A stretch of 64,000 nucleotides of DNA, taken from Paragonimus skrjabini miyazakii. Lineage: Eukaryota > Platyhelminthes > Trematoda > Plagiorchiida > Troglotrematidae. How positions within the stretch are numbered: the first letter of the stretch is position 1; the number at the start of each line of letters is the position of its first letter. The stretch is from positions 2,027-66,026 of the forward strand of contig JTDE01003012.1 in assembly GCA_014338405.1 (NCBI GenBank). The letters are read 5' to 3'. The position numbers were made by a program, and so were the translations under genes. The notes beneath the pieces are model-generated. The model worked only from the letters and a program-made list of their open reading frames with translations. It was not told the DNA's origin and made no database searches. Below, piece after piece: positions 11,477-23,293 of this stretch.

Positions 11477-13672
11477 CTCCTGATTTGAAACAGAACGTAC
11501 GATATGGGTCTGATGTCCATCTTATGCAGGCGGTGTTAACCCAGCTCACTAAATAAAGGTGCTTTTTCAAGGCAGCCTTCTTTTGCCCGATTTCATCTGA
11601 AATTTCTCCGGGTTACCTTAGCGTTCTGTTCAGTCCTGTAGGAACTTTCTTCATTCAACGTTGTGCTGTACACAGTCACACGGTTGATCAATAAAAATCT
11701 ATTTTCTGGTTCCGTCTTTTTCAATATCGTTTCTTTCGCCTGTGTTTTGAAACTGTCGGTCATTCCTTTGAGTAAATTCTTACAGCTCACATCTTATCTT
11801 TTGATGGATGTAACTTGCAAGAACTGTGTTCTTCACTGGGTGGTACTTTGAGCTATATGAATTACTTCTGATTATTGTCTACTCCTATTTTCGCCGCGCC
11901 TGATTTCGTGTCTTATCTTCGTCTGCCCAGCGAATCATTTGTGTGAGCGTGTTGCGACGTTTCCTCCAATGGCTACATTAAGGTCGAATCCAGTCTTTCA
12001 ACAACGATGTGACAAACAAAACCCAGACATTCTTGTACATTCTGTTTCAGTGGCAGTCGTCAACAATGGCATGTACACATCCCAACACCACTTGCCTCAG
12101 TCCCTCAGAATAAATCTATTATCGGAACGATCTTATCGTGTTGAATTGGTGACCACGTATGCATGTGTAATACCACTCAGTGAAGGAAGAATGGCCTCTT
12201 ATTTTTGCTTCAAGGTGGCCAACTTCTAGCCTCACACATTTCTGCTGTGCTCAGCATTACTTCTAACTAGCTTCCTATGATCCTGGTAATTTCGTAACGA
12301 TATGTAAAACGTCACCGATCATATTACGATGGGAGAGCAATAACTGACGCCATGGCAGTTCGTTGGTGTGCGTTTCTTAATTGTCATGCATCTAGGCGAA
12401 GGACCTCACCTTTCATCAAACAACTGAGTAGACTGCCAATAGAGTTAGCATATCTCACCTGTACTTCAACACATTTCTTCATGGTTGCAAATTACTTTGA
12501 TCTTGCTAGTCATTGGTCAAAGGGATTGCTTCCATTTACGCTCAGGCATGCGTATTTATCCTCATTTTAGATTGTTTTGCTTGGACACGCATGCTTTCTT
12601 GGCGGATTAAATTAACATGCTGCCATGAATTGACAGTGCACTCGTGTGTGTGTGTGTGGTTTTTTTCTCACTGTGCTGGACGGTGGGGTTGCTGACGTTC
12701 CACAAAATACAGCAAAATTACTGAGACATTATATATGACCACCAAAAGCTATCGGTCATGCGATTGGAATTTATGTCATCATTGCTGTTGCGATCTGACG
12801 GACTGCCTTTTTTCTGGGATCGCACAGGATTATGTCAACGATAATACAGCTCTCGTTGAACACACTTTCCACCTTCGGACAGTTATTAACGGATTTAGTT
12901 GGTTTAATTTCTAATTGACCTACCGCAATCAATCTGCTTGGGACCGGCGCTCGTTTTGGTGTTCTTGGCCTTTGCCGTTATCTTGAAGTATTTTTGGCGA
13001 AGCGTATATCAGGGCTAACGCAAACATGCCGTGTATTTGAAACTTCCTGGAACCCGAAAGACGTCCTGTTATTCGTCTCAAGTGAAGCTGACCACCTATG
13101 TGTTAAATTCATCTTACGCCGTTCCCTTCGGTGAGGTACATCTCAGCTCTCGGTTATCCCATATTGTTTCATCTAGTTTCTCTGTACCTTCCAGACAAAG
13201 TAACGTCGCAGTCAGCCAAGATCTGTTCGAAACTGTTTCAGTTTCATGACGGAGGTAGTAACACTCACAGTCCGCATTAGTCACACAACTTCCTTAGGTT
13301 GATCGTTATCTTGCCCTAGTGATATTGCTCAGTGCCCCTACTGACGGCTAAACGAGGATCAGACGATGATCAGTTGATTACGTGGTCATGAACTATGTAG
13401 GTGATATCAGTTCGTTGAGCATGGTTCGGAGGTGCCATCTACTAGTTCGGTTATAGAGGAATATTCTAGTTGCGATCGATTACATGCATGTTTCCGTCGG
13501 ATTGTTGCTTCCCTCTTATAACTTTCTGTCGTTTTTTCTGTTTGTTTTTCATGCGCACGTTGCGTATCACGATTGGAGCCAGCGATGATCCCATTTCTGG
13601 CGCTCACTAGTTTAGTTGAAAGCTGATAATGTATAGACTGCTTTTCTTTACAATTTTTTTCTACTTTTACAG
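11477..13672. other. Intergenic stretch, no gene seen
   Basis: Downstream of the unidentified gene and upstream of the RNF185-like gene. It holds the AATAAA at 11552 and a short GT run near 12644-12660. Short open frames lack recognisable products. Confidence 0.4.
11552..11557 (+). terminator. Polyadenylation signal of the unidentified gene
   Basis: Canonical AATAAA 75 bp after the stop at 11476, supporting that stop as the true gene end. Confidence 0.55.
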
Positions 13673-13746
13673 TTCAACGCCCTCCTCGTTCACCACACTT
13701 GCTTTCCGAACCTTGTTCACAACAGTTCCACTGGAACCCTGCGTGA
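13673..13746 (+). promoter_or_regulatory. 5' untranslated leader after a strong splice acceptor
   Basis: A T-rich tract and TTTTACAG end at 13672, 74 bp before the RNF185-like ATG. An in-frame TGA sits directly before that ATG, so this stretch is leader. The acceptor may join a spliced leader in trans or an upstream leader exon in cis; the sequence alone cannot tell. Confidence 0.5.
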
Positions 13747-14013
13747 ATGGATCAACCGTCTACATCAACCGCTCATCGTGTAAACGCCGGAGATCACAAG
13801 GGTTCAGAAAATCAAACTCAACCGGACTCTAGCGAGGACATTCCGAAACCTTCCAGTACAAGTGGATCCTTTGAATGTCACATCTGTTTGGATTCTGCGC
13901 AAGACGCTGTGGTGAGCATGTGCGGTCATCTGTTCTGTTGGCCTTGTCTGTATCGCTGGTTGGAGACAGCCAAATCTTGTCCAGTTTGCAAATCGGCCAT
14001 CAGCCGTGATAAG
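13747..14013 (+). CDS. RNF185: RNF185-like gene, exon 1 (RING finger)
   Basis: Carries the Ser/Gln-rich N-terminus and the whole RING finger (89 codons), ending at RDK before GTGAGG at 14014. Confidence 0.93.
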
Positions 14014-14885
14014 GTGAGGCAATCCTTTTTGTGCGGGCATGGTTCTGCCTGTTAGTTCGTTGGTAACGCTGTCTTCACTGGTCGTTTTCAATGGCTCTCT
14101 CTTTCCCTTATATTACTGTGGAAAAGTCAGGTGTTTCAACCTCACAACCAGATTGTAATGTATTCGACTTATTTAATTACAGTAACAACATTCTCCCCTG
14201 CCGGAAATTGTCAGCTACCGCCTAGGTTCAAATCAGTTTCTCAACGTGGTCTCGGTTTCAAGCCTGATGACTTCTGGTTAGGTTTGGTCAGTCTGATAGT
14301 ATCTCGACCACTTTTGGCCCTGTATGTTACATACTGATGAACCTTGGATAATGTGTTAGTCAAAAATTAAACTTTTCAGTCTGGACTTTTCGCAGTTACT
14401 CACCGGAGGAGGCGGACGCACCCTAGCTACAGTAGGTAATATCGTTTGAATCACTCCATCAATGTTGTTTTCCAGTGTTCATGAGATCGCACTACCATCT
14501 ATTTCTTGTTCCGCTATCTTTCTAGGTCGTACCACTGTATGGTCGTGGTTCTGATCACACTCGAGATCCGCGCAGTAAAATTCCTCCTCGTCCGGCTGGT
14601 CGTCGTGCTGAACCTGAGCCTAACCAACCGGGTATGGGTGGGGTGTTCAATAATTTGTTTGGCAACACTGAAGGGAACAGCAATTTCCGTATGTCCGTTG
14701 GTATCGGTGCTTTTCCTTTTGGATTTCTGACAACTGCGTTCAATATGGGTGGTGATCCTACGCCGACTGACGGTTCCCGCGGTCCCCGGTCGACTGATGT
14801 TCCTTGGAGTGCAGACGCCGAGACAATGTCTAAATTATGCCTGTTCGTTGCCATTTTCTTCATCGTATGGTTGCTTATCGCATGA
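13747..14885 (+). CDS. RNF185: RNF185/RNF5-type RING E3 ubiquitin ligase, two exons
   Basis: Join 13747-14013 with 14526-14885 (donor GTGAGG, acceptor TTTCTAG, phase 0): 208 residues. C3HC4 RING at residues 44-81 with C44, C47, C59, H61, C64, C67, C78 and C81 all present, followed by ISRDKVVPLYGRGS, the family signature after the RING. The C-terminus has a Gly/Phe-rich segment (MSVGIGAFPFGFLTTAF, about 146-162) and a hydrophobic tail ending FFIVWLLIA, matching the two membrane anchors of RNF185/RNF5. Family role: ER and mitochondrial outer membrane E3 ligase acting in ER-associated degradation with E2 enzymes. The start is fixed by an in-frame TGA just upstream. RNF185 and RNF5 are paralogues in vertebrates; the symbol here marks the shared ancestor type. 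The gene appears intact. Confidence 0.95.
14526..14885 (+). CDS. RNF185: RNF185-like gene, exon 2 (membrane anchors)
   Basis: 119 codons plus TGA. It starts VVPLYGRGSD, directly continuing the family signature, and ends in the hydrophobic tail. The 512-bp intron 14014-14525 holds nothing else recognisable. Confidence 0.93.
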   Translation, partial: VVPLYGRGSDHTRDPRSKIPPRPAGRRAEPEPNQPGMGGVFNNLFGNTEGNSNFRMSVGIGAFPFGFLTTAFNMGGDPTPTDGSRGPRSTDVPWSADAETMSKLCLFVAIFFIVWLLIA

Positions 14886-15554
14886 AAGGCGTCTGATGGA
14901 TTCCTTACTTTTTTGTGTAATCCACGCTTGATTCATATCTGGATTACGTGTGTTCCTGCCTTCGCAATCATTGCGATCCTGCACACGAATTCTCTTTCAG
15001 GCGATCCTTTTCACGTGATTCTTGTCTTGACTTTCTTTCAGATTGTTTACCACTTGTGTTTTGTGATAAACTTTTTTCGTTCATCCAGCCGATCCCCTTT
15101 TAAAGCACTTTTGCTGTTTTGTGGAATGTACCGAATTGACCCGTTTTTACTAGTCTACGATTCACACTGTTTACTAGCGCTTATAATTTTCGCCAGATAT
15201 TACTTTCAGTAACGTGTCTCATTCCCGAGATTTGCTTGGATCACTGTTGTGTTCATGTGACCAATTTCGGGGTGGATTTGTTCGTAAGTCTTCGATTTGT
15301 GATTTCTGCCGATAAATTTGAAGTAATCTGATTGATGGCCACAAAGTACAACATGCCGACGTTTCTTTTTGTTTTCCTTGAGTTTTGCAGCTCTTGGTTG
15401 GTATGGTGACGCTTTGTTGAACCCATTTTCCGTTGACTAGTTCTTCACGCAGTTTGGATGTGATTACTGTCTTGTTCCATGTTGAAAATCAGCTACATTT
15501 TATTACAGTTTTCGCATTCATATAGACTTTTCAGCCAGCATTTTTTTGTACGGA

Positions 15555-15680
15555 AGTACTAAACTGGATTTCCGCTCTTGCCGAGGCTCATCAGTAGCGT
15601 ACATCCTTGCTATTGCCGAGTTTAGAACCCTGGTCACAATTTCATGAGGCAGTCATATTGACCACTGACCCCACTTAACC
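15555..15680 (-). repeat. Short tRNA-like repeat with hammerhead motif, copy B
   Basis: Read on the minus strand: a tRNA-like head (GTCAGTGGTCAATATGACTG, then GGTTCTAAACTCG as a B-box-like motif), a spacer, then CTGATGA at 15588-15594. Stem II is partial (CTC/GAG) and the intact GAAA box is at 15569-15572. The region after it (TCCAGTTTAGTAC) aligns with the stem III and stem I strands of copy C. Edges approximate. Confidence 0.6.
15556..15602 (-). ncRNA. Hammerhead ribozyme motif, copy B
   Basis: Both core boxes are present: CTGATGA (15588-15594) and GAAA (15569-15572). The outer strands GTAC...TA and TA...GTAC can form stem I with a two-base bulge. Stem III is poor, so activity is doubtful. 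Confidence 0.5.
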
Positions 15681-16787
15681 ACTTGAACTCAGCCAAATCC
15701 CCGACCGCTTGTCAGTACTGTCTGGCTGCCGCATTTGAAAGTGTATGCCTTTCTCTTGATCAGTCTGGCTTCAGTTAGCACATTGGCTTGAGGTTCTTGA
15801 GCCGTTTTCTGACTCATTTTAAAAGCACCTGACGGCTTTTTTTACAGCCTCTCAGACAGTCAACTATGAACTCCGTCCCGGTAACTCAGTGTTTTGTTCG
15901 TCTCATGTTAATACAGTCGTATTGAATCTGTCAGTCCCTGTGGATTGAATCAAGAAGGAGCCGGAATTAAAATCTGTTGTTCATTTTGTTACTGTAAGTT
16001 GTGTGAGGTTTCCTCTGACGTTCTGGTTTTTTAACATATGTTGATTTTTACTTTTCAGTACCTCAGAGTTGGTCTGGTTTGTAGTAGTTTTCTCGTTCGC
16101 GTTTGATTGCTCAATCTACCACATTTGATGACTGTACGTTCCCTTCAGACGTAATGTTTCGTGACTGTGTTTGTTCAACTGGAAGTTGAGGACGATTAGT
16201 CAAGTTTCATTATAACCTCGTTTACCTCATTACTTAAGACGCAGAGCTACGAAAGTAATTCATCACATACTGCTTGTGAACCTATACCTGCATATTGCTA
16301 GCTGGTTTTTGTCTACATCCGTAACATGAACGTGACCATCGATCCCTGCTTTGGAAGTCGGTTGTTTCGCAACGACTTGGAGTTCTGTAATTTGGCGTGT
16401 CAGTCATTCAGTGTTATTGTTGTATTTTGTGCACATGTAACAAACAAAACATGCTCCAAGTACGTGATTTTTATTGTTTATTTGCATACTTGTTATTCTC
16501 TTATGCATGTTTTTGACTCGATCGCTCGCCAGCATCCGGTTGTAGATCCCAATACCGACTTTGTTCATGATGTTATCCGATATCTGTTTCATATTTCCGC
16601 CAACAAATGCTCAGCTTATGCTCGCTGTTGAGCGGAACCCTCTTTGGGATTATCACACTTTATTTCCTGAAGTGTTCATTACAATTGTCCGTACTGTTTG
16701 ATGATTTTACACGCAATACCTAATCTGTCCTTTTGATCCACTTATTTGGCCGTATTACAAGAATGTCGTTTTTCTCCACTATTTTAG

Positions 16788-16797
16788 CTTTTGGAGC
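16788..16797 (+). promoter_or_regulatory. Ten-base leader after a splice acceptor before POP5
   Basis: A pyrimidine-rich tract and ATTTTAG end at 16787, only ten bases before the POP5 ATG. So short a leader exon fits addition of a spliced leader in trans, known in flatworms; a cis leader intron is the alternative. Confidence 0.5.
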
Positions 16798-17110
16798 ATG
16801 GTACGTGTAAAATATCGTTATCTAGTCTGTTTTGTATCAATCCACACCACTGGCTCTCGAATTCCTCCAGGTTATCCAGGTTGTCATGTAAATGACACTG
16901 CTGCTCTGCGTCTAAATGAAGGGAATCTGCTCTGTACGATTCGCGCCTCTGTTCTGGCAGCTCATGGTTGCCTCGGGGTGGGTCGGTGTATGGCCCGTCT
17001 GAGGATTATTCATTGGTGTCCAGCCTCCGGTCTGCTAGTACTCAGGTGTCTTCGGAGCGAAGTGATTGAAATACAGGCTGCATTGTCATTGGTCAATCAG
17101 ATCGAGGCCA
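16798..17110 (+). CDS. POP5: POP5 exon 1
   Basis: 104 codons plus one base. The frame stays open past the donor to 17313, but family similarity ends at NQIEA, so the rest is intron. Confidence 0.85.
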
Positions 17111-18983
17111 GTAGGTTTGTTCGTGATGCCCATTTTATTCGAATGGCTGCAACTTTTTTGTTAAACGAATCATTCACTGCAGACTCTTTGTTAGACCAGA
17201 ATCTGAGAATCCTTACTTCAGCTCACAGGGCCAAATGCCAGATGATAGTGGATGCTCAGTTTCTGACGATTGCAAGCTGTTTTATTCCCATTCGAATGAA
17301 TCTTGCTTTCTGAAGCAAAATTGATGATTGACCAGACGTGGTCAAGGTATGCAGCACCATTATTTGCTGGTTTGCTCATCGATTTGATAAGCGGCTCAAT
17401 GACACATTAATTTGCTAGGCAGAACTGCAAACTTTTAGGGGGGCTTCTATGCTGTCTGGCTTGCAGGCTTCAGTGTTGTAGGGTCAAACGACCCACTATT
17501 TGCTATACAATTGGCATGTTGTATTGCGTGTGTACACTACTCGTGCCACTCGCTGTTGTACTTGGTGGGCCGACTGTTGCTTGACATCTTGCGTCTATCA
17601 GCTACGTTTGCTGTTCAAGCCCTCGATTCACAGACGACAGATGGTGTGTCAGTATTCTTTATTCTTGAATGGGCTTGAATCAGTGGCCTAAAATCTGAAC
17701 ACCAGGTCCGCCTATTCGATATTGTCATGGAAGTACGAATCATCGTTTATCCGTAAATGATACTGCACACAGTTTTTCTTCGGTAGTTAGTCCGATCCAG
17801 ATATGTCTACCTGAGTCTTCTACATGCTTGCCCATTTTGAGAAGGTCAGTTATTCATTCTTGTCTTGATGCTAACAAAACAAAAATTACAAGATGTCACG
17901 GAGTCAAACTCTCTAAACCCTCTTTGTAGCTGCCGATTGTTCATATTGTCATTACTTTCGTTTCGGTTGTTTTGTAGAGGTCTCATCGTATGTCGTAAAG
18001 ACGGTAGAGATGTTTACATAAACCTGATCCCATTCTGGACTGTTTGTAATTAACGATATTCAGGGTTAATTAGCCTCGGTATATCGGTTTGGGAAAGTCA
18101 GCAGCTGCATCAATGCAAGTGTGTCGATAAAACAGTTTAGACAACCGCGTACGACAATAATAGGTGTTGCTTCCGTTTGTCTTTCCTCACTTAACATTGT
18201 CCACGAGGGTAATGCCGTTCTGCAGACGGAAACAAGCTTGATTGTTTGGTTCATGAGGATCCACCGTAGGTTGGACGTTATCAAAAATGCCTCAGAATGT
18301 CCCGTCTTGCACAGTCTAGTGGACAACTGAAATGGCGTGCAGTTCGGATATTAACAGCTCATCTGAACTCATCATGTCCATTCACGTGAAATGGTTACAT
18401 CCACTAAAGTGTCCAGCAAAGCACTAGTGGTTTAGATGTGTTATCTAACATTTGGTCGCAGTAACTGGCAAAGTCGGTCGTCAACAGTCTAACGGTACGG
18501 ATCTTTTCGTAGCATTTCGTTCTTTATGTGATTGTCTGCTGTTTATCAGCTTTCTCGGTTGTTAACTAATGGCAGTAGCGGCGAGTTGACAAACTGTACC
18601 ATATTCGATGTATTTATCACAACTACGTGAATTTCATATTAGACACTCTTTACGGTCTTTGATCGCGAGAATCGACAGATTTTCGTTCACGTATTTTTTA
18701 TTCGCTGCTGTTGGTGTATGCGCATAACAATGTTTTTTTTATATTGTCGTCGCCATCCGTGAATTGGTTAATTTGCTCCTTTTTAGATGGACAAAATCGA
18801 CGCGCTTTAATTGATGTGCAGCATCTTAGTGGAACTGTACGGGGTTGTCAGAAGTTTTTGGTCAATTTCTACTCTCACCAGTTGTTTTCCGCTCCTCAGA
18901 AGGACGTTCAAACGGCATTGTCGCATCTTGTGCGACAGAAACTCACAACTGAATATCCTCCAGAATTGATTGACAAAATGTGA
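16798..18983 (+). CDS. POP5: POP5, protein subunit of RNase P and RNase MRP, two exons
   Basis: Join 16798-17110 with 18787-18983 (donor GTAGGT, acceptor TTTTTAG; split codon AAT): 169 residues, close to the about 163 of the human protein. The start MVRVKYRYLVC matches the conserved POP5 N-terminus. The middle (RASVLAAHGCLGVGRCM, then SGLLVLRCLR) and the second exon (LSGTVRGCQKFLVNFYSHQL) match conserved family blocks in order. Role: core protein of the nuclear ribonucleoprotein that trims tRNA 5' leaders (RNase P) and processes rRNA (MRP). Residues about 15-38 form a linker longer than in the human protein. An ATTAAA at 19043-19048 may serve polyadenylation. The donor CCA/GTAGGT was chosen because it alone gives the right phase. 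Confidence 0.9.
17111..18786. other. POP5 intron
   Basis: 1676-bp GT-AG intron. Small open frames at 18066-18330 on both strands have no supported product. No mobile element was recognised with confidence. Confidence 0.6.
18787..18983 (+). CDS. POP5: POP5 exon 2
   Basis: Starts after TTTTTAG at 18786, completes the split codon, and reads GQNRRALIDVQHLSGTVRGC to TGA at 18981-18983. It carries the best conserved block of the family. Confidence 0.88.
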
Positions 18984-21900
18984 TATCGTTTGCCCCTGAA
19001 TTTCTGTGTTTATCTTGTCTTGTACATGTATGAAAAATGCAAATTAAAGACGGGCACCAATTGTGAAGCAACTCACAGTAATTTAAGAAAAAATTTTGTT
19101 AGCTTCATAGCGCTACCACACATCAATGTATGTTCGGTCTTCCTAGTTTCTCCGAGGGATTCTCCGGTCCATTGTGAAAATGATCGCTGGAACAAATATA
19201 CCCGGAAGTACGTTGAAACGGACAACAACCTCTGTTTGCCCTCAACTTTCAAAATTCAGTACACATCGCGTGAATGAAAAAAATACGATCAGCTTCATGG
19301 ACTTTGACGAAAATTGTACTCGATTTACTTCTCGTACACTAAAGGTGTACCAACTGAGGAGTGTGAAAGACGCATAAAATTGTGAAGGAAAATATTGTAC
19401 GCGTATTACAAAATGTGCAATGAGAAACGTGGGGCCCCATGCCGATGGATGAAAAATTCGGAAATGTGGGTCAACTGGTAAGGATATACGAGCGACTCGC
19501 TGAGATCGACATTCCTAAATGTCGCAAGTACGTGATACGCCACATTCATGGAGTTATTTACCGCCATACGATACGGTTGAGAGAATCTTCAGATCGCCAA
19601 ATCTCCGCGGGTGTGCCATGAAGCAGTCCAAGATAAGTTAAGCTTGGTTAGTTACCAGACATCACAAATCTGTAGCTTCTCAATTAGCACACAATATTCG
19701 AGTCAAGGGTGTACCTAACTGGTTCTAGTGTCGCCGGATCCTTAGGACCAGTGCCCAAAATCGCAAATAATTTACTTTTCCCAGTAATGTTGCATTTTAT
19801 TTTATCCTGTTCTCGATACGAGGCGATCTCTTAGTCGGTTGCATTCTCTCTGCGAACCGTAAGACTTAACGGCGTGCAAAAGTTATGGAGGTGAAATGTC
19901 TATTCGGTAGTTTCGTGATCCAGCGTGATGTAATTCCTGCTTTTAAGTATAGAAATCTTTATCTGTCGACAAAAGTGCACAGCAATTACGCCAAATCAAG
20001 TTCGCTAGTATGTCCTGTTTGCTTTCATAAGCCATTGTACTTCCTTTTGTTGTAAGTCGCGACGATCCAGCTATTCTTGGTTGACCTGTTAGGCAGCAAA
20101 CATCAATCAACACTTACTGGAGGTGTGAGGTTTCCGCAATCAGCTGGTTTCATTAGCCACATACGGAGTGATAAACAATTGTTTCGACGTTGTTGAGCCA
20201 TACCAGATTCACGCACGCCGTAGAGACGAACTAACGGCTCGTTAGTGTCAGAATAATATCAAATCAGTAAGTCGCAGGATAGCTGCTTCCGACGTTCATT
20301 GTCCTTTTCTATTGTATATGAGCAGTTCAGTCTGATCTTTGTGCAAAAGTATCGGTTCTCATTGAACCCGAGCCTTACTTTATATCATGAAGCCTGTGCA
20401 TCTGAAAAGAATTCCAAATATAGCTATGGAATTCCGAAATTCGCTTAGTGCACGGGTTGTAGACCAATGGCTCAGACCATTTTGATCCCGTCGGTCCATT
20501 TATAATGATTATGTAGGAATCGATTCAGGGCTAGTTCTGATACCGGTGATTGAATTAGGTAGTGCTACATCGCCATGTGGTATGATCCATTTACTTAATA
20601 CTGTAACCTGTGTAAGTTAAGGCAAAGCCTATACAAACGCATCACATCCACAAATGTGAGAGGTTGTGCCTCAGTTTTTCGGGGACGCTCAATATAAGAG
20701 TAATCATCAGAGAATTTCTGTTTGAGCGCGTTCGTTTCAGGTTCTCTATTGACCTGATTTGGTTCAGTGTCAGCGTTCGGGTTATCCTCAGTGGTTTACC
20801 TTACCCACGCGTCTTCGGTGCAGTGTCCGACTGTCAGTTTCAGCAGGCCAAAGCTTTCTGTTGATAGTATTACACAGAGTAACTCCGGTAAATAGGAGTA
20901 ACTCATTGCCTTGGTGATAAGTAACTTCTGCAGTTTTAACACATGCTAAAGTGGACTGTAGGATTCTTCCTTCAAATGGTTTCATTGGACTTTCACAATT
21001 TATACTGTAGACAGCAGTACGCCTCTAAAGAGTAAAATTATTAACTGTTTTTGTCGAGTTTTTTAAACTGGTCGGTTTGATAACAGTAATAGAGCTGTTC
21101 GAAGTCTGAATATGGTTTTGGTCAACCCATTCGACTTTGGATGTTGACTACTGAACAAATGACGCCACCCGATTTGAGCCAACCAGTCACGTGGTTTTTT
21201 ATTAGCAACATAGGTGCCATTATCAGCAACAGATGCTAACGGTACACCTCGAATAAATGATTTTCTTAACGCTTACAACATAAATTTTGCATTACATGCT
21301 TTTGTAGGATACACTTCCGGTCATCTGAAATGTGAGTGACTAATTACCATTGTGCAATGTCGTATTGGAAACAGTCCACGTGAAGTATTTGACCTATTTT
21401 ATTTGACCCTGGTCAAGGGTTGTACTGTAAACGTTTAAACTTCAGTTTATCACAGCACTGCAGCTTTAAGTTGTGCAATTAATAGTCGAATTTATTTCTC
21501 GTCACCAACAAGCAAATCGAGTCACAAACTCTATTTTCTTTGACCTCATGTGTAAGGAATACAAAATCTGTCTCCTAAAAGTGAAAGTTGTAACGATTCT
21601 GTCAGATGTAACAAATCCATCTCGCCTTGTGTACAATGCAGAAAATCTCCGTTGGATACATGTACACCGTCCACTTTAAAGTGCCGTTAAGACAGGTGCA
21701 CAAAAACTTATCTCATGAATTAACATGGATCAAGATTTACGCGATGGTTAAACAGGCAAGCAGTTCTAGTCACCGAACTCCTTAGGTATAGAATGACATG
21801 ATAAGTGATCAATATGACGAACCTATTTAGTTTTTCGGTTTACAGACATAATTATAAGCAGATAGCGCAACACTTAGGTCTTGAACGATCGTTGTGGACA

Positions 21901-22084
21901 ATTTAGCCAGTGATTTCGGAAGATGGTACATGAACTTCGACGCCACGTGATCAGCAGTAGTAGTAAATTTTGACCGCAGAAGTTATTTGTGCAGCTGAAC
22001 CACTTCCTTATGGTGACGACTGAGCAGTCTCAGTGTCAACCTTGACTGACTAAGTGTTCAGCAACTCCAGATAAGGCCAACCAC
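18984..22084. other. Intergenic stretch, nothing recognised
   Basis: POP5 3' region followed by about 3 kb of AT-rich sequence with only short open frames. No element, repeat or RNA seen. Confidence 0.4.
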
Positions 22085-22995
22085 TCTAACTGATTTTAAT
22101 GTACATGTTACTTTCGATCAAGAAAATGAAAATACCGCCAGCACCTCCGTGCCAACATGTACCAGTACACAGGATAGGCGAACGGAACACATCTGTTCAG
22201 AATGTGGTCAGTTATGGAACCCAGACACTGGTTTGTCCGCGCATGTTTGTGTGCACCGATGCAGAGATGATGCAGAACAGGGAGTAGGTTTTCACCCTCC
22301 AATCTTTGGCTGTAACCGCAGCTCTCTGACTAAAATTGGTCTCAGTCTACGCAGGAGACATGTGCATCCCGTCGAACGCAACCCCGAAAAGTTCAGGTGC
22401 ATGAAAGTCGCCGAGTCAAATTAGTTTCAGCAAGAGCCGGCTTCTTTTGTTAGACCTGACGATGAGCTGGTCCCGTCGTGCTCCACTCCACGCGAACTCC
22501 ATCGCCGGCTCCCGTCGTATTTCCCTGGTCATACTGTGGAGAGCATCGGGACTCATCTATATGCGATGAATTGGTAGAAAAATATTGCCAATCCAACCAC
22601 CACCTCAGGCAAACAAAGTCAGGTGTTGGGTCCCAAGCTACTGAGCACTCCGAGTGGTTGTTTGGTCCAAACAGCATTAACCCAACTGGAGTCCAAAAGC
22701 GAAGCTTTTTTACACAGCAGTGAATTGCTAACAGCTGCCCGCTGTTTTTGCACAAGCATTTTTACAATGGTACGAGCAAGTTCACTGCTAAACATGCACG
22801 CCTCACAAGCTTTTCCGTATACCTGACGACTGGTCGCTAGGCGGCGTGCTAGTATTGCTGCGGAAACTATACGACTAAGAAACAGATACAGAGAGCTAAC
22901 TACACTGCGATTCAGACCTTGTATTACCAACGCAAGAAAAATGCTTCTTTTGTAGTCTTCTCTGGGAACTGGAGAACTGCCCACAAGACAAACCG
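22085..22995 (+). mobile_element. R2-type LINE, 5' part (N-terminal zinc fingers)
   Basis: From about 22190: HICSECGQLWNPDTGLSAHV then CVHRC, a C2H2 finger. A second finger-like unit follows (FGCNRSSLTKIGLSLRRRHV at about 22310-22360, HPVERN after), in which one Cys is lost. Then LHRRLPSYFPGHTVESIG (about 22497-22550), a motif found before the RT in R2/NeSL-type elements, and a basic region. Two or more in-frame stops (near 22423 and 22573) show decay. The sequence breaks off at 22995, where the gypsy element begins, and resumes at 32174. Family knowledge: one ORF, N-terminal fingers, RT, C-terminal restriction-like endonuclease. Clade assignment within R2/R4/NeSL is not settled. Confidence 0.7.
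22992..22995. repeat. Target site duplication (left), ACCG
   Basis: ACCG abuts the left LTR end at 22996 and recurs at 32174-32177 right after the other LTR. One further base (A) also matches on the outer side if the LTR end is counted as shared. Confidence 0.75.
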
Positions 22996-23293
22996 TGTAG
23001 GATCGAGCGAACCGAAGACAACCGGTCGCGAATAATACAGCGAGTAGACAAATAGTATATTGTTGTACTGCGAGGTCAACGCGAGAGCAAACAGATACAA
23101 ATACGAAACGATAACAGAGCGAAGCGACAAGCGTGCACGCGGCGGGGTCGTACGTTCGAGTGCGCGGGGTAGTTGTCGGTATCTCTACTCGTTCAAACAA
23201 ATGTTTGAGTACATACAAAGGTTGGAACCAAAAAGAGTACAAATGGCACTCGTAACTCTAACATAGTTGACAATAACGAATAGGGTCGCTACG
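22996..23293 (-). repeat. 3' LTR of the outer gypsy element
   Basis: 298 bp, matching 31876-32173 at a constant offset of 8880 with about four differences. The outermost base on the internal side is changed (TG to CG). Confidence 0.9.

Larger units (their letters stand above)
14886..16787. other. Intergenic stretch between RNF185-like and POP5
   Basis: Contains the minus-strand hammerhead repeat at about 15555-15680. No other gene seen. RNF185-like 3'UTR and POP5 promoter must lie here, but no clear AATAAA or TATA box was picked out. Confidence 0.4.

Noticed and set aside
13804..14091. Minus-strand frame of 95 codons
   Set aside because: Antisense to the RING exon of the RNF185-like gene.
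18066..18330. Overlapping frames on both strands inside the POP5 intron, faintly RT-like
   Set aside because: The resemblance to an RT segment rests on a few residues and no catalytic box is present.
22619..23242. Minus-strand open frame of 207 codons
   Set aside because: It runs antisense through the R2-type N-terminal region and into the gypsy LTR; composition and lack of similarity mark it as a chance frame.
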